A stretch of DNA of 64,000 nucleotides from Ahaetulla prasina (GCF_028640845.1 NC_080540.1:216301300-216365299); one strand, 5' to 3'. Shown: positions 27,563 to 40,528, counted from the first letter of the stretch. The notes: a model not told the origin generated them from the sequence alone. Numbers and translations: made by a program.

Positions 27563-28972
27563 TCAATTGTAGGCTTATTTTGAAGTGATTCCACTCAGTT
27601 CAGTGGGGGCAGACATCCTAGGAAATGTGCATGGGACTTTAGCCTTAATTTGATTATGACTTAAAGGAACCCTGAAGGTAATTTTTTAGGCTACAAATCT
27701 CATCCATGCAAATCAGCATGAGTAACAAAGAAGAACTGTGAGGGGAAAAAAATGTCCTCTCCTGCTTCTAAATTGTTGAATTACTTCCATACTCTTTAGT
27801 TGGCATAGGTATGAGCTACAGCATCATGGGAACAGGAAACCAATTCATCTGCCTGTCATCTGGTTTGGAAAGGCATTTTAAAAGTAGCTTTATAGAGGCT
27901 ATTATAAATATTACATGTTGGTCAATTTCAGCCTCCCTTTTGCCCCTCCTCCCTGCCCATTACTTTTAACATTGTAATGAGAGTCACTTAGAAAATGACA
28001 TGCATCTCTTTCAAGAAACTTTAAGAACCGTAACATATTTATAATTGTCAAGATACAGCCATTTTCAAATTTGCAATGTTTTGATCTGCAAAGTGCTAAT
28101 TTGCTTGAACAGAACTTGTGACTGAGTGCAGGTTTCCAAAGATCTCCAGTCAGTACAAGAATACTAATTGATTGCCTTAAATAAGGAAGCTAGTTCTAAT
28201 AGTGCTACACTTTGGTTTGAATTTTATTCTGGACCACTTCTCACTAAGACACAAGTCTCTTTTGAGTAATTTTTTATCAATGTGCCCTTCCTGATGATTT
28301 ATTGCAGTAATACATCATTGGAGTGACAGCTGATTTTGATGATATATAGTCCAATACATCATCATAGCAACACCCTCATTTGGATTGTATATCGCATAAA
28401 AGTAAAATATACTATTTTTCATCCCTTCCCCTTTGGTCTGTTTGCAAGCTCAGCTAGTGGGAGGGTGGGAACTAGAAGGGAAGAGAAATTACAAAGAAGT
28501 GAATACTTCTCTTTGAAAAAAAAAATATTAATGGACTAAATTGCTGCAGAAGAGCTCAGAAAGTGGACTTGGAAGAATTGATGGTTTTGCTATGAAGCAG
28601 CTGTTTTCAAAATGGCAAGTGTCATGTATGGCAAACGGTTGTTTGATAGTTCGTTCTAGAAGGCTGAAATGAAAAGGTATCAAATAATTTGCAGGTGAAA
28701 CATATGGCTGACATCACCATGAGATGAAATCTTAATCTGAAAGCAATTAGCATTCTTACAAGGACTTGAAGATTTTGTTTTGGGGTTTTTTAGCAAACAT
28801 TTTGAAATGGCATCAGACTGAAGAAAATGCTTAAACGGAGGTAAAATGCCACTGACATTAAAACCTTGCTTGGAAGGTGAATTCACAAACAAGCAAGCAA
28901 ACAAAGCAGAGATAAGGTTTGAATCCTAGCCATGGCCTGGATGCTGAAGAGTTGGAATGACTCTGTACATGA
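27563..28972. other. No recognisable gene or repeat
   Basis: AT-rich sequence with only short frames and no repeat I recognise. It looks like old single-copy DNA. Confidence 0.4.
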
Positions 28973-28980
28973 AATAGTAT

Positions 28981-29395
28981 CAAGGGTGGGCTTCAAAAAT
29001 TTTAGCAAACGGTTCTCTGCCCGGTTGCTGGGTGGGCGTGGCCGTGGTGGGTGTGGCCTAGCCAGATTTCTGCACCATGGTGGGGGGTGGGGTTTGCCCT
29101 CCCTGGGCTCTGGAGGCTTTGCTTGGACCACTGGGAGGGCAAAAATGGCTTCCCCAGGCTCTGGAGGCCCTCTGGAGCCTGAGCTTCAGGTAGGCCCATT
29201 TTTCGCCCTCCCTGAACTTCCGCGCACACCCTGCACTTACCTGCATCCAAAACGGGCCATGTGGGGATTCCTGGGAGGGGTGGAGGGGGGTGGGCGGGGA
29301 CAGCCAGGAGTGGAATTTGAGGGTTCTCCAAATTGCACAAAATCTTAGCTAGAGATTCTCCCAAACCCCTGCGAACCCCCAGCAGCCCACCCCTG
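28981..29395. mobile_element. Non-autonomous hAT element, 415 bp, exact 8-bp TSD
   Basis: Starts CAAGGGTGGGCTTC and ends GCCCACCCCTG. Identical octamers aatagtat at 28973-28980 and 29396-29403. The GC-rich interior has pieces of 'ggctctggaggc...cctctggagcc' in inverted order and 'tgggtgggcgtggcc' near the left end. The 138- and 120-codon frames across it are GC-rich chance frames. Confidence 0.92.
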
Positions 29396-29403
29396 AATAG
29401 TAT

Positions 29404-32400
29404 CCAACACTTCCTGGGAATATGATCCTATGAATTTCGAAGGACTTATTTCCAAATAAACATATTGGGAGGATTTTCCTTATCCCCCCCCCCCTCTTTA
29501 AATCATTCCTTGAATTGCTGGGACCCAGGCATTTTAAAAGGGCTTCTGCTCACCTTTTCATTCCCTGGTGCTAGATAGCCAACTCTTCAGAACATTTCTA
29601 AATAGTCTGTTCATAGTTGGATCCAAGCTTAAAATTACACAAGCTAGCTGTATTAAATGTTTGTTCTTTAGAAACAAGTATATCTTTTTGGCTATATGCA
29701 TAAGCATGGAGATGATATTCTTATCCCAAAGACCTGTCATGACTATCTTTTGGCCACTATTCTGGTAGCAGTGACTCTAATGTTTCCAAGCCAGGCTACA
29801 ATATGGAATCTCAAATTCTTCCTTACAGTCATTTCATTCTGCAGGTTTTTTGTTTTCCCCTTTGCTAAGATTAGTTCTGCTACGTTCTGAAGTTTTCAAT
29901 AATCTTTGGCGACTGCAATTTTCATGCCTGGTCTTGGTTCATCAACGAAAAAAGTTCTAGACTCATAACCTTGGTAACAATCAGAGCTTAGGATACAGAT
30001 AATAGTCCGATTTCAAAGGTCACTCTATGTGGAGGTTTGTTTTGTCGATCACCAAATCCACTACTGCTCTCCCTACCATCCATTGTCAATTTACTGAAAC
30101 AGATGCCCCCTTTTAGCAAAATTGGGATATACGGTATAATTTGCTGTGTGTCAAAGCACCAAAATGATAAATTGGAGCTTGGCAACTTAAAAAAAAAACC
30201 ACAGGGGAAGATAAATTAGAGTTCTCCTTTGTCTTGGGTGAGTCCTGAATTCTTTGATTTACTTAAATTAAGGCTTTGCCCTGATAAATATGCAGTTCAA
30301 AAATGTTAATGTTTAGATAAGACTATTGCAATTAGAGAACATTATCTGATTATGATTAAAAATGATAAGGCAAAATCATGTACCTGAATTTTAATGCTGT
30401 AAATCTGGAAGCAAACAGAATGGAATTTAGGATACAACTGTAGCATAGTGTATGCAAAAGTCCCCAAATTTAGTATTTGACAGTTCTAGGTAGTCTTTGA
30501 AAATCTCCCATCTAAAACTTTGGAGAGCTTCCACAAATAAATGTGTAGACCAAGTGGAATTAGTTTATGTACTTGCTGGGTGAAAGATAGCTTCTCAAGT
30601 ATTGTAATGTTTGTGAAATCAGTGAGAACACTTCTCAGAAAGAGATTGACTTGTGTTTCCCAATACTGGGGCAAAACTGGAATATAATTTAAATTTTCCT
30701 TAAAGCTTTGAGGCTTTGATACTAAACCCTTTCCAAACCACAGATTCCTTTGCAAAGTTGGTAAATGTCACAAGATTTAAAATGTATTTTGAAAACGAAA
30801 AGAACGTTTTACCTCAGGATTCAAAATTTGAGCTGGCAATTATTTAAAGAGAATAGAAAGAGATTTGTAGTCAATATTCCCCTTCCCGTAATATACTGTA
30901 GATACATATATCTTCCAATTTCACCTCTAGTCGAATGGGGTGTTCAGATTTTGGAAGCAACATCAAGTCCTGCAGAGTTCCATTAAAAAAGATAAAAGTG
31001 GCACTGTTTAAAATACGCATACTACAAGCAGAACATTTTCTTTCAAACTATCTCCAGCTCATTTGAGATCAAACAAGCTAGAACAAAGATTTTTTTCCCC
31101 CTAGTGTTGGCTAGATTTTTGTTATTTTTTTTATTAATTACAGCTTTGAATGAATAATGAAAAAAGGAAGTGCCCCCCCACTATATTGGAAAGAAAGAAA
31201 CCACTGTTCTAATGTTTAATATGTAACCCGCAAAATCAGGTTTGTTCTGTCTTTGATGAGACTAAAAATCCCTTGTCAAATGGAACATTTGAGCTACGGA
31301 GCCTTCTGTGATTAGAGCATAAATGTTTCAAACATCTCATCTATTTCGTATGATGCTGACTGTCAGCGTTTTTCCTTTCCACAATTTGATATAAATTTAG
31401 CTAATTCCTACTAAGACATAGGAATTATAAGTTTCAGGCTTGTTTCACTGTATTTTTCTGTTCGATATATTTGAAGTATTACATGCAGAAATTTGAACAC
31501 ACCCATCCAGAAATATTAACACTTGATGTTTCCCTTTATTGCTTTAATACACAAATACTTAAGAGAGAATATATTCATGGTGTGTAGTGTGACCTGTCCA
31601 GGGATACAATTTAGTATGATATGATGGTGTTCCATATTAGATGTGGACTGCGAGCAGATACAAGTGACTTAAATTCTATTGACTTAAATATGAAGTCAAT
31701 AATGTCTGAAAATTTGAAAACCGGAAAACAAATGCAGTAATTGGAACAAAAATCTACAAAACAGACAGAAACATATATGTACATACATTTAGTTCACATG
31801 ATCTGCTGATAATATTGCATGGTACAGTAATAAATAAAATTACATTAAAGTTATTTTTGCAAATAAGAAAATATATTAAAAAGCAAATACATTAAGAAGC
31901 TATATGTTATCTGTAATAGATAACATATAGACTTACATATTTATCTATGTCATGTTGATCAATTAGATTGTGACATTTCATTCAGCTTACCTAACTTTAA
32001 AACAATTAAGCATACAGTATACAGTAATATATCTCTAAGTAGTTTTAGTTGAAACTTCTATTGATAAAATGCTTGCTGAGATATGGGAAAGGAATTAAAT
32101 TAATCAGATCACCGATGAAACATGGATTTCCTTTTGTCCTTGTATAATATTAACCCTTGTGCAATCAGCTTATTCTTATGGGATTAACACCAAATAGAAA
32201 ACATGTTTTGAACAAGACACTCTTAACTCAAAACATTCTGCTTGTTAGAATAAAGTTCAAAATATTTCAAATGTTCTGCCTAGGGGAATTGAGAGCCAGA
32301 GTTTTTCAGGGTAAAGATGTTAGTTAAGTCAAGAAGCAATTGTCAGTCAGCTTCAAAGCTGAGACGAACAATGCAAAAACTCTTGTGCTGGAATTAAATA

Positions 32401-32469
32401 GTGGGTATAAAAGGGGAATTTCATCCTTTTTGTAATAAATGACAATTAACAATTTTAGTGACTTCTACT
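29404..32469. other. No recognisable gene or repeat
   Basis: Long AT-rich block without coding signatures. A perfect 13-bp inverted repeat with 5-bp loop lies at 31900-31930 ('ctatatgttatct' and 'agataacatatag'). Confidence 0.4.
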
Positions 32470-32695
32470 AAAAAATAAAGCATATAGATGCTTGACAGTG
32501 CTTTACAGCCCTCTTTAAGTGGTTTACAGAGTCAACATATTGCTCCCAACAATCTGGGTCTTCATTTTACCGAATTCAGAAGGATGGAAGGCTGAGTCCA
32601 CTTTGAGCCAGTCAGAACTGAACTATTGACAGTCAGCAGAATTAGCCTGCAATACTGCATTCTAACCCTGTGCCACCGTGGCTCATTAGGCAATA
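32470..32695 (-). mobile_element. tRNA-derived SINE, antisense (squamate type)
   Basis: Minus-strand sequence includes 'gtggcacagggttagaat' (box A region) and downstream 'gactcagccttccatcc...' phrases, ending 'ctgtaaagcactgtcaag'. The sense copies at 45493 and 58495 match. The box B 'gttcgattctc' is degraded here. Confidence 0.75.
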
Positions 32696-32998
32696 TGCAA
32701 TAAAGATTATTTTCTAGTTGTCCCATCTCATGCTTTAAAAGCCTTAAGGCAAATACAAATCCAGATCTAGTCAAGCTGTACCACATGAGTATTCAGAAAT
32801 ACAGAGTATTCTGCCAAAATGTAGCCAATGCACTTGTCAGCTTGACTGTAATTTCCCTACCACATCAAAAAGAAAGCCATCACACTAGCTCAGGGATTAA
32901 TATAATGGCTACTGATTTCCTGGGAACTCCACTAATCAACTATAAATCAACCAGCTTCTTGTCTCAGTATCAAATCAAATAGTCCAGGTAGCCTGGGC

Positions 32999-33121
32999 CA
33001 GGGGTCTTCAACGTTGGCAACTTTAAGACTTGTGGACTTCAACTCTTCAAGCTTTGCTGGCTGAGGAACTCTGGAAGCTGAAGTCCACAAGTCTTAAATT
33101 TGAAAAGGTTGGAGACCCCTG
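32999..33121. mobile_element. Short hAT MITE, 123 bp
   Basis: Ends CAGGGGTCTTCAACGTTGG and its inverse 'ggttggagacccctg'. Flanking gcctgggc (32991-32998) and gcctaggg (33122-33129) form an 8-bp duplication with two mismatches. Confidence 0.85.
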
Positions 33122-33129
33122 GCCTAGGG

Positions 33130-33216
33130 TTTCCCAATCTTCCCATGCTGCCTGGGGAACTCTGGGAGATGAAGTCCATGCACCTTAAAATTACCAAGAT
33201 TGGGAACCATGGGCTT
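33130..33216. mobile_element. Second short hAT-like MITE, adjacent
   Basis: 'tttcccaatcttccc' on the left and 'accaagattgggaacc' on the right are inverted, with 'gagatgaagtccat' inside. It lies head to tail with the preceding MITE and only one palindrome half is well kept. Confidence 0.6.
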
Positions 33217-33774
33217 GACTATGAACCAGCAACTAAACAGGTAGACTGAACTTCCCACTTTTTGCTGTGGGAGTCCAGGATTTGACTACTTGCCAGACAG
33301 ATTGCATGGGAATCTAAACAAATGTAATATGTTGAACATTCAGTCTGAGCTTTAGATTTCCTCAAAACCAGAAGAAACTTATATTTATATCCGCTATTGG
33401 TCCTGGAAAGTCACTGGGCAACTTGGGGCAAGCCATTCTCTCATAGTCTAATCTATCCCACTGTGTTGCTGATGCGAAGAAAAATAAAAAGAGGAAAAAC
33501 CGATTTGCCCCAAGGAATACAAAACCTGCTTTTTCATTTAGATCCTGGCATGGAGCATTTTTTGAATCTGTTTGAAAGCAGGTGCATGCCTGGTAAACTA
33601 TTGTGCAACAGGGAAGTTAGCATTCATGATGAAAGTGTATTATGCTATGCTCTACATGGTAGAGAGCTGTCTACAGAGGAATTATTGAGTCTGTCATTTG
33701 CACCTCTATAACTGTCGGGTTTGGTTCTGCAACCCAACAAGACAGACACAGACTTCAGAGGATAATTAGAACTG
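33217..33774. other. Anonymous sequence, end possibly LINE ORF
   Basis: No clear feature up to about 33715. From 33720 ('aacccaacaagacagacac') the sequence leads in frame into the LINE at 33775 and may belong to the same insertion. Confidence 0.4.
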
Positions 33775-34257
33775 CAGAAAAAAATAATTGCTACCAACCT
33801 GCCTTTCATTGAGGACCTGTATACTGCACGAATAAGAAGAGGGCCGTGAAAATATTTACAGATCCCTCACATCCTGGACATAAACTGTTTCAACTCCTAC
33901 CCTCAAAACAATGCTATAGAGCACGGCACACCAGAACAACTAGACACAAGAACAGTTTTTTCCCGAAGGCCATCACTCTGCTAAACAAATAATTCCCTCA
34001 ACATTGTCAAACTATTTACTAAATCTGCACTATTATTAATCTTCTCATCGTTCCCATCACCAATCTCTTTCCACTTATGACTGTATAACTGTAACTTTGT
34101 TGCTGGTAATCCTTATGATTTATATTGATATATTGACCATCATTTGTGTTGTAAAAGTTGTACCTTGATGAAGGTGTCTTTTCTTTTATGTACACTGAGA
34201 GCATATGCACCAAGACAAATTCCTTGTGTGTCCAATCACACTTGGCCAATAAAATTT
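33775..34257 (+). mobile_element. Snake CR1/L3-type LINE, 3' end
   Basis: Closely matches 1600-2094 over its full length, including ORF2 C-terminal phrases ('NLPFIEDLYTARIRRG', 'RTTRHKNSFF') and 3' UTR ending 'cacttggccaataaaa'. 5'-truncated and non-functional. Confidence 0.85.
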
Positions 34258-34294
34258 TTTATTCTATTCTATTCTATTCTATTCTATTCTATTC
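34258..34294 (+). repeat. (ATTCT)n microsatellite at LINE 3' end
   Basis: Seven pentamers directly abut the LINE terminus, as at 2095. Confidence 0.9.
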
Positions 34295-34599
34295 AAAAGT
34301 TATATACATGTGTGCTTTGAGGGAGGGACAAGTTCTTGTCTATGCTTGGGAGAAGCATGGGTGAAACACTGACTGATGTGGCTGCAGTTAGATAGAGTTG
34401 AGAAGTTCACATACACACACACACACACACCATTTCTCAAGGTTAGGCTTCTTCCATCCCTCATTACAAGGGGCTAGAAGCTTTAAGGGAAGTACTCCAT
34501 TTGTCCAGGCTCCTGAAAGAAAGAGACTGACCAGCAGAGGCTCATCCCCAGCGATCTACAGCAGTATCCCAGTTGGTCATTTGGATACTCTCAGCTGCT

Positions 34600-34859
34600 T
34601 TGTAGCTTTGTACTTTGTAGGGGTTCCTACAAAGATGAAAAGGTCAAATTATCTTCCAAAGCACGAGAAGGCAAGACAAGAAACAATGGATGGAAACTAA
34701 GCAAGGAGAAAAGCAAGCTAGAACTAAGGACTAGTGTCCTAATTGTGAAAGCAACCAACCAATGGAATAGCTTGCCTTCAGAAGTTGCAGGTTGCTCCAT
34801 CAGTGGAGAAGTTGTGCCATCACTGGAGACTTTCAAAAACAGATCATTTGTCTGAAATA
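34600..34859 (+). mobile_element. CR1 LINE 3' end, first part
   Basis: Contains CR1-type phrases 'aagacaagaaacaatggatgg', 'aatggaatagcttgccttcagaagttg' and 'cagatcatttgtctgaaat'. It continues at 35195 after a hAT insertion. 5' boundary uncertain. Confidence 0.75.
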
Positions 34860-34867
34860 ATATAGGG

Positions 34868-35194
34868 CAGGGATGTCAAACTCAAGGCCCGTGGGGCAGA
34901 TCTGGCCTGCGGGGTGCTTAGGCCGCCCTTGAAATAGTGAAGGACTGGCCCAAGATGCTTCTGTTAGTGAAAACAGAGCTTGGGAGGGCTGCACACGGCC
35001 CTCCTGTGCTCTGTTTTCACCGGCAGAGCTGCAGGACAATCCCCCCCACCAGTCCTGCTCAAGCCACCACAGATGCTCCTGACACAAGTGACATTGAGCT
35101 GGCCACACCCACCCCCACTACGCCCACTCAGCCCACTGAGGTTAAACATAACCCTGATGCGGCCCTCAATGCAATCGAGTTTGATACCCCTGTG
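34868..35194. mobile_element. Non-autonomous hAT element (GTCAAACTCAA ends) in CR1
   Basis: Ends CAGGGATGTCAAACTCAAGG and its inverse 'gagtttgatacccctg'. It splits a CR1 3' end: 'atataggg' precedes it (34860-34867) and recurs five bases after its right end, giving an imperfect target duplication. It shares ends with the 49341 element but not its interior. Confidence 0.8.
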
Positions 35195-35277
35195 TAGATA
35201 TAGGGTCTCCTATTTGAGGAGGGGGTTGGACTAGAAGACCTCTGAGATCCCTTCTAACTATTATTCTATGTTCTACT
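35195..35277 (+). mobile_element. CR1 LINE 3' end, second part
   Basis: 'agggtctcctatttgaggag' and 'ttggactagaagacctctgagatccctt', ending 'attctatgttct', the usual CR1 terminus. Confidence 0.8.
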
Positions 35278-35284
35278 TGACTGG

Positions 35285-35870
35285 TGGTTTTTTTTAATTT
35301 CTTTTTTTATTTATTTTTCATCAAACATATTTTATGACAGATACAAGTGTAAACATAATTATAAATACATGTAAAGGATATGAATAAAAGAAAACATTAG
35401 GACAGGGATGGTAGGCATGCTGGTGTGTTTATGCATGCCCCTTACAGACTTCTTAGGAATGGGGTAAGGCCTACAGTAGACAGTCTGAGGTAAACACTTT
35501 GGGGATTTGGGGAAGAAACCACTGAGTCAGGTAGTGCATTCCAGGCATTGACAACTCTATTACTGAAGTCGTACTTTCTGCAGTCTAGTTTGGATCGGTT
35601 TACCAGGAGTTGTGTCTATTGTGTGCTCTTGTATTGTTTTGGTTGAAGCTGAAGTATTCATTGGCTGGTAGGACATTGCAGCAGATGATTTTATGTACTA
35701 TGCTTGGGTCAGACCAAAGATGGCGAAGTTCTAAGTTGTCTAAGCCCAAAATTTCGAGTCTGGTAGCACAAGGTATTTTGTTGTGAGCAGAGGAATGGAG
35801 GACTCATCTCTGGACTCGTTCAATTGTATTAATGTCTGATATGCAGTGTGGGTTCCAGACATCCCAACTG
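35285..35870 (-). mobile_element. Non-LTR LINE 3' end, antisense (CR1/Rex-like)
   Basis: Minus-strand translation near 35500-35570 gives 'FSNRVVNAWNALPDSVVS', comparable to 'FCNRIISAWNTLPDSVVSF' in the LINE at 13250. The AT-rich 3' UTR lies to the left. Confidence 0.65.
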
Positions 35871-36244
35871 GTAACATCCCAACTGGTAGTTGAGCCACAG
35901 CCTGGCTTTTATGTCCATAAGCAGTCTGGGTAGCACATCTTACCCCAGCCATGCCTTTAGCCTAAAAACAGAAAGCCTATTCAGAGTATGTGTGAGTGAG
36001 AGGGAGAAGAGGAAGAGACAGTGAACAGGCGAGAGAGCAGGAAGCAATGAAGTACAAAAAGGAACAGACAAACAAGAAGGGTGAGAATCAATTGCCAGTC
36101 CCAACGAATAGTTTCAACTTGGCTTAACTGCCTGGAGCTTAGCTGGAGAGTTCATCTGGATGCTCAGCCACAACATTGCTTAAGAATACAGCTTGCAGCT
36201 TGGGTGGGAGCAATCACATATAGAACCTAATTTCAATGAACGCA

Positions 36245-36700
36245 AGAAGTTTTTTTCCAATTAAAACTTTTTATTAGTGTATCAAAGTATAAAATACAAA
36301 GAAAAAGATCATGGGAAAGTAAGAAGTGAGGAAGGGAAAAATAGGGGGTAAAGTGTAAAGGGAGAAAAAAAAGGAAAAAAGTGCCCCAACTTCCGACTCT
36401 CTTCGGCAGAGTCAAAGGTAACAGCATCACAACTACAACCTTTTGCTTTTACACAGCAATATGTACAAGCCATGTCTATAACTATAAGCCTGTCTAATTT
36501 ACAAAAACAGAATCAAAGTTTCATTTTTTTTCTCCTCATTGTAAACACAATATCCGGAAGCAATTTTGAACTAAAGACAAAATTCAATGTAATCTCTTAT
36601 TTGAATAAAAGAAACATTTTAACCATCTCAACAACAAGGTGTTGTATATATCTCCAATCATAAATAAAAAGAACCTCAAATCTGCATCAGCATTGATAAT
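36245..36700 (-). mobile_element. Possible L1 3' UTR, antisense
   Basis: 'ttttattagtgtatcaaagtataaaatac', an A/G-rich stretch and 'acttccgactctcttcggcagag' resemble squamate L1 3' UTRs read backwards. No ORF remains, so the assignment is tentative. Confidence 0.4.
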
Positions 36701-36939
36701 CTGTTGAGATAACTAATATTTCTGCTACACTGTTGTGAAGATTATTAATACAATATTGATACATTATTCATCTTTGGCATTCATATGCGCTCTAGCATGC
36801 TGATGCTAAATGTTGATATAATGTCTGGCCACCCTGTTTATTCTGACAAAGTGGGCATCTGATAGGATCCAGGAAGTGCCAATGGTGAATAACAGAAGTT
36901 CAGTGTACTTTGTGATAGGAGTTGAACATTTTGGCAAAG

Positions 36940-37027
36940 CCCCTCCCTCTAGAATGGAGCTTGGCTGAGGAACTCTGGGAGTTGAAGTCCACAAGTCTTG
37001 AAGTTGCCAAGGTTGGAGACCCCTGCC
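36940..37027. mobile_element. Short hAT-like MITE, partial
   Basis: Right half well kept: 'gggagttgaagtccacaag', then 'gttgccaaggttggagacccctg'. Left half missing. Confidence 0.6.
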
Positions 37028-38645
37028 CCAGAGGTTCATTTTGCCCCTATCCTGGCCTTGTTGAAACAAGTCCTTTAAATCTAGCTTTTCTCCCAGCTCT
37101 TTGATAAGTTGAATGGTGGGCCCTTTGTAGGTGTACCTGTGGTTATGAAGATGTGACTGATACCACCCACTCGGACGACTGATTGGTCAAAATTCAGGGG
37201 AAAAAACCCAGCCCAATCACAGGCCACAAAACAACCTGATTGCCCTGTTTGACAGAATCAGAAGAGTCGAACTGCCATATTTTGTTTCATACCCAGAACA
37301 ATGCCAGACCTCTTAAACAATGCGATTTGGTTCAGATCAGAATTCTCAAACCAACTATTTCAAAGTTAAAACAGGTTGTGCGTTTCTACTTTTTCAAGAC
37401 TTTTACAGAACATTGCTGAGAATAATTTAAACGATAAGACTTGCTGGTAGAGGCCCACATGCAGAATGCTTCCCAGTCACTTTATAAGGCAGAACAGCTC
37501 AGTGATCATAGTGCATAGATGTTCCATGATGGTGATCCAGAACTCTGAAATATCAAGTCCATCATGCAGAGTACCACATGGGTATCACTTTTTCGCTATA
37601 TTCACATGGAATTTCAATCTAATGTTGCAACTGACGTATTTATCTGAAGTTTAATCTTCATCAGAAGTATGGATATATAACATGGCAATTTAGCTAGGCA
37701 GAAAATAAGGGTATTTTGAAAGGAGTAGCAAAATTTCTTGGCAAGTCCAACCCATTTACCACTGTGATATTTAACTTTGCCCTAACAAGCATTTATTCTT
37801 AAAATCAGGTCTCGGTTCACGAAAGCACATCCATAGAAGCACGTTGCCCTTTTCGACGGGATGCCTTTCAAGCAAGATCCATAGGTTATTACCAGACTGT
37901 GATAAGCAGATAAGGCGAAATTATATATTACCTTTTATAAGGGCAATTTTGCATGGTAAATATGTAGCCTGCAGCTTTGCTGGGGGAAAAAAAGTGCAAG
38001 CCATAGAAATGTAATTGTCCGTATTGGGAAGTATGCAATAAGCAAAATGCAGGTTAAATATTGATTCGAATATATATGGACGTGAGTTGATAATTACAGT
38101 GTAACCCCACTGAACTTTTAGAGGGACATTCGCCTGTGTGTAAATGTATGTGTATGTGAGAAAGAAAGGGAGATCAGGAGAAGATTTCTGTATTGTGCAA
38201 ATGACAGAATTATTTCTGCAAGGCAAGGATGCTTTCAGAAAACGGGTATATATTGTACGAAAGTACGCAGATCACCCAAGTTGTTTCTGTGCCCTAATTT
38301 ATTCATTAGCAGAATTCAACACTATGTTTTTGTCAGCAAAAAATAACAAACAAATAGGATGGTGATTTTTTTCCCCCTGCTCCTGCCCCTGCATCTTTTT
38401 TGCATAGCTCCAATAGCCACTTCGGAGCCTCAACTCCAAACCCTGGTAGTTGGTTTTCAAAATTCAGAAAGAGTTATGAAGTGGGGAAAGGATGATTTTC
38501 CTGTGGAGCGAGCATATTATTCTTTACACAATGCTGAATTCTGTTAAGTGTGATCCCTGATGTAAGTGCACACAGATCAAATGTAGTTCATGAACCCTAC
38601 AAAGACTGTTTGCCTTTGGTATCGAGAGTGTTAGGCAAAGATGGT
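37028..38645. other. No recognisable gene or repeat
   Basis: AT-rich anonymous sequence with no coding or RNA signature. Confidence 0.4.
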
Positions 38646-38649
38646 CTAA

Positions 38650-38900
38650 CAGAGTAACTGAGTGGGAAGGGACTTTGGAGGTCTTCTAGTCCAACCCCCT
38701 GCTCAAGCAGGAACCATTTCAGACAAATGGTTATTCAATCTCTTCTTAAAAATCTCCAGTGCTGAAGCAGCCACAATTTCTGGAAGCAAGTAACTTGGTA
38801 CAAGTAGTTTTCTACATTCAGTGAAATGTCTCCAGTGTGCTTGAATGTAAAGCAACCACCACAAATCCCTTTTAATACTTTTTGATGGACTATCACAAAA
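38650..38900 (-). mobile_element. CR1 LINE 3' end, antisense
   Basis: Reads 'gggactttggaggtcttctagtccaaccccctgctcaagcagg' in pieces characteristic of antisense CR1 ends, followed by 'cagacaaatggttattcaatctc'. Bounded on the right by an A-run at 38901-38914. Similar to 52018-52915. Confidence 0.8.
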
Positions 38901-39118
38901 TTAAAAAAAAAAAAAACAACCCACAAACATATGTAATCTTCTCTTCTAGCCACACTACCCCCTTCCAATTGTCATCGCACAAAGCCAATTGGAAGGAAGA
39001 CCTTGCACAATGAATAGGAGAATAGGGAATAGGGACAGAAAAGATAGACTTGTATTGCTGCACTGCAAGATGTTGTAGTATGCGTTGCTTAAAGTCAGCT
39101 GGAAAATAAACGAATTGG

Positions 39119-39144
39119 GTTGTGTGTGTGTGTGTGTGTGTGTG
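39119..39144. repeat. (GT)n microsatellite
   Basis: 13 GT units. Further low-complexity runs in this area are a C-run at 39687-39694 and a CT tract at 39718-39752. Confidence 0.9.
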
Positions 39145-40222
39145 TTTTACTGACCATAACTTTAATGGTGGTGTGCCAAATGAGTAAGGGTTCCTATTCC
39201 ACTGGAAAGCCTCCTGGAATTTATTTCCAAGTCTCCAAATAGGCAAGTGTGCATATTGACTCATTGTTTGCCTTATTTCCTGTTTTAATTGAGTGTCAAA
39301 GGTTATAAATTGCTATTAGAGTAAGACATGAGTGGCACCAGAGGTCAGGGACTCTCTGGCATTCGATTAGAGCCATAAAAACCAAATAGTATGATAATTT
39401 CACCTGCTCTAACCCCAATTTTTCCAAGATGGTCTAGACATTGACCTTATTGTTTGACTGCCATTGACTCTGTAAACTGCAGCCACCCAAACGCTGCTTA
39501 CTAAACAGAAATGTGCCCTCTGCGACCATGATGGGAAATAAAACAATAAAATACAAATAGCGATTCAAAGGAGAGACTAATCCAGGTGACAGAAAATGAT
39601 GAAATAATGTCTCTGTTGTCGATTGGTCTGACTGGTTTACCACAGAAGCAATTTCTTTTATCTATCTCAATTGCGTGTGTTTATCCCCCCCCCCACACTC
39701 CCCACCCCATCATCTGCCTCTCTCTCTCTCTTTCTTTCTCTCTCTCTCTCTGTCAATCGAGGCAGATGCGATAAATTTAGCAGGTCTCGAAGCTGGTTTA
39801 TTTCTGTCCTCAACTTTTGTGTGGCAAAAGAGAAGATTTTGCTAGATGCTCAATAACAATTGAAAGGAAAAAGACCCTCCTTTCCAACGAGTCCATAATG
39901 AGATGCAACTTCAGGAGCAAATAATGCTCTAGCAAAGTTGTAACAAATGTCCTTCTAAAAGAGGAAAACCCCTCTGTACTAATGAAAATCTGATATATTT
40001 TTTTCACTCCCTTCAATCCTAAGCATGTTTTCCCAGAAATAAATATTACTTGTGGAACAAGACTTATTTCCTATGAAGTGAATTTAGGACTGCAGACTCC
40101 TCCTGGGATTTTTGTAGAATTAGAGATAAATTACTTTTTGAGCACATTTAAATTTTTCAGTTCGTCAAATTTTCAGGCAAAGACATTGGATGTAATATGT
40201 TTTTGAACTGTCCATGAAGGCT

Positions 40223-40450
40223 AAAACATTTGAAGAACGGTTGCAGGAATGGGTATGTCTAGTCTAGTGAAAAGAAGGACTAGGGGTGATGTGATAGCAG
40301 TGTTCCCATATTTGAGGGATTGCCACAAAGAAGAGGGGAATCAAGAGACTGGACAACCACATTTAGAATAGTATAGGGTCTCCTGCTTGAGCAGGGGGCT
40401 GGACTGGAAGATCTTTAAGGTCCCTTCCAATTCTGTTATTCTGTTCTGTT
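40223..40450 (+). mobile_element. CR1 LINE 3' end
   Basis: 'gaagaacggttgcaggaatgggtatgtctagtctagtgaaaag' is a CR1-type phrase, followed by 'ggggtgatgtgatagcag'. The end reads 'gagcagggggctggactggaagatcttt' and 'attctgttattctgtt'. Confidence 0.8.
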
Positions 40451-40528
40451 ATGAATAGGACAAATTCTCTAATCCTCTCAAGGAAAGGAGTCCTATTTGT
40501 TCCCTATGACTATCATTAATGATGAGTC

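Noticed and set aside
28932..29348. 138-codon GC-rich frame as a possible gene
   Set aside because: Lies almost wholly in a hAT element with an exact 8-bp duplication; chance frame in GC-rich DNA.
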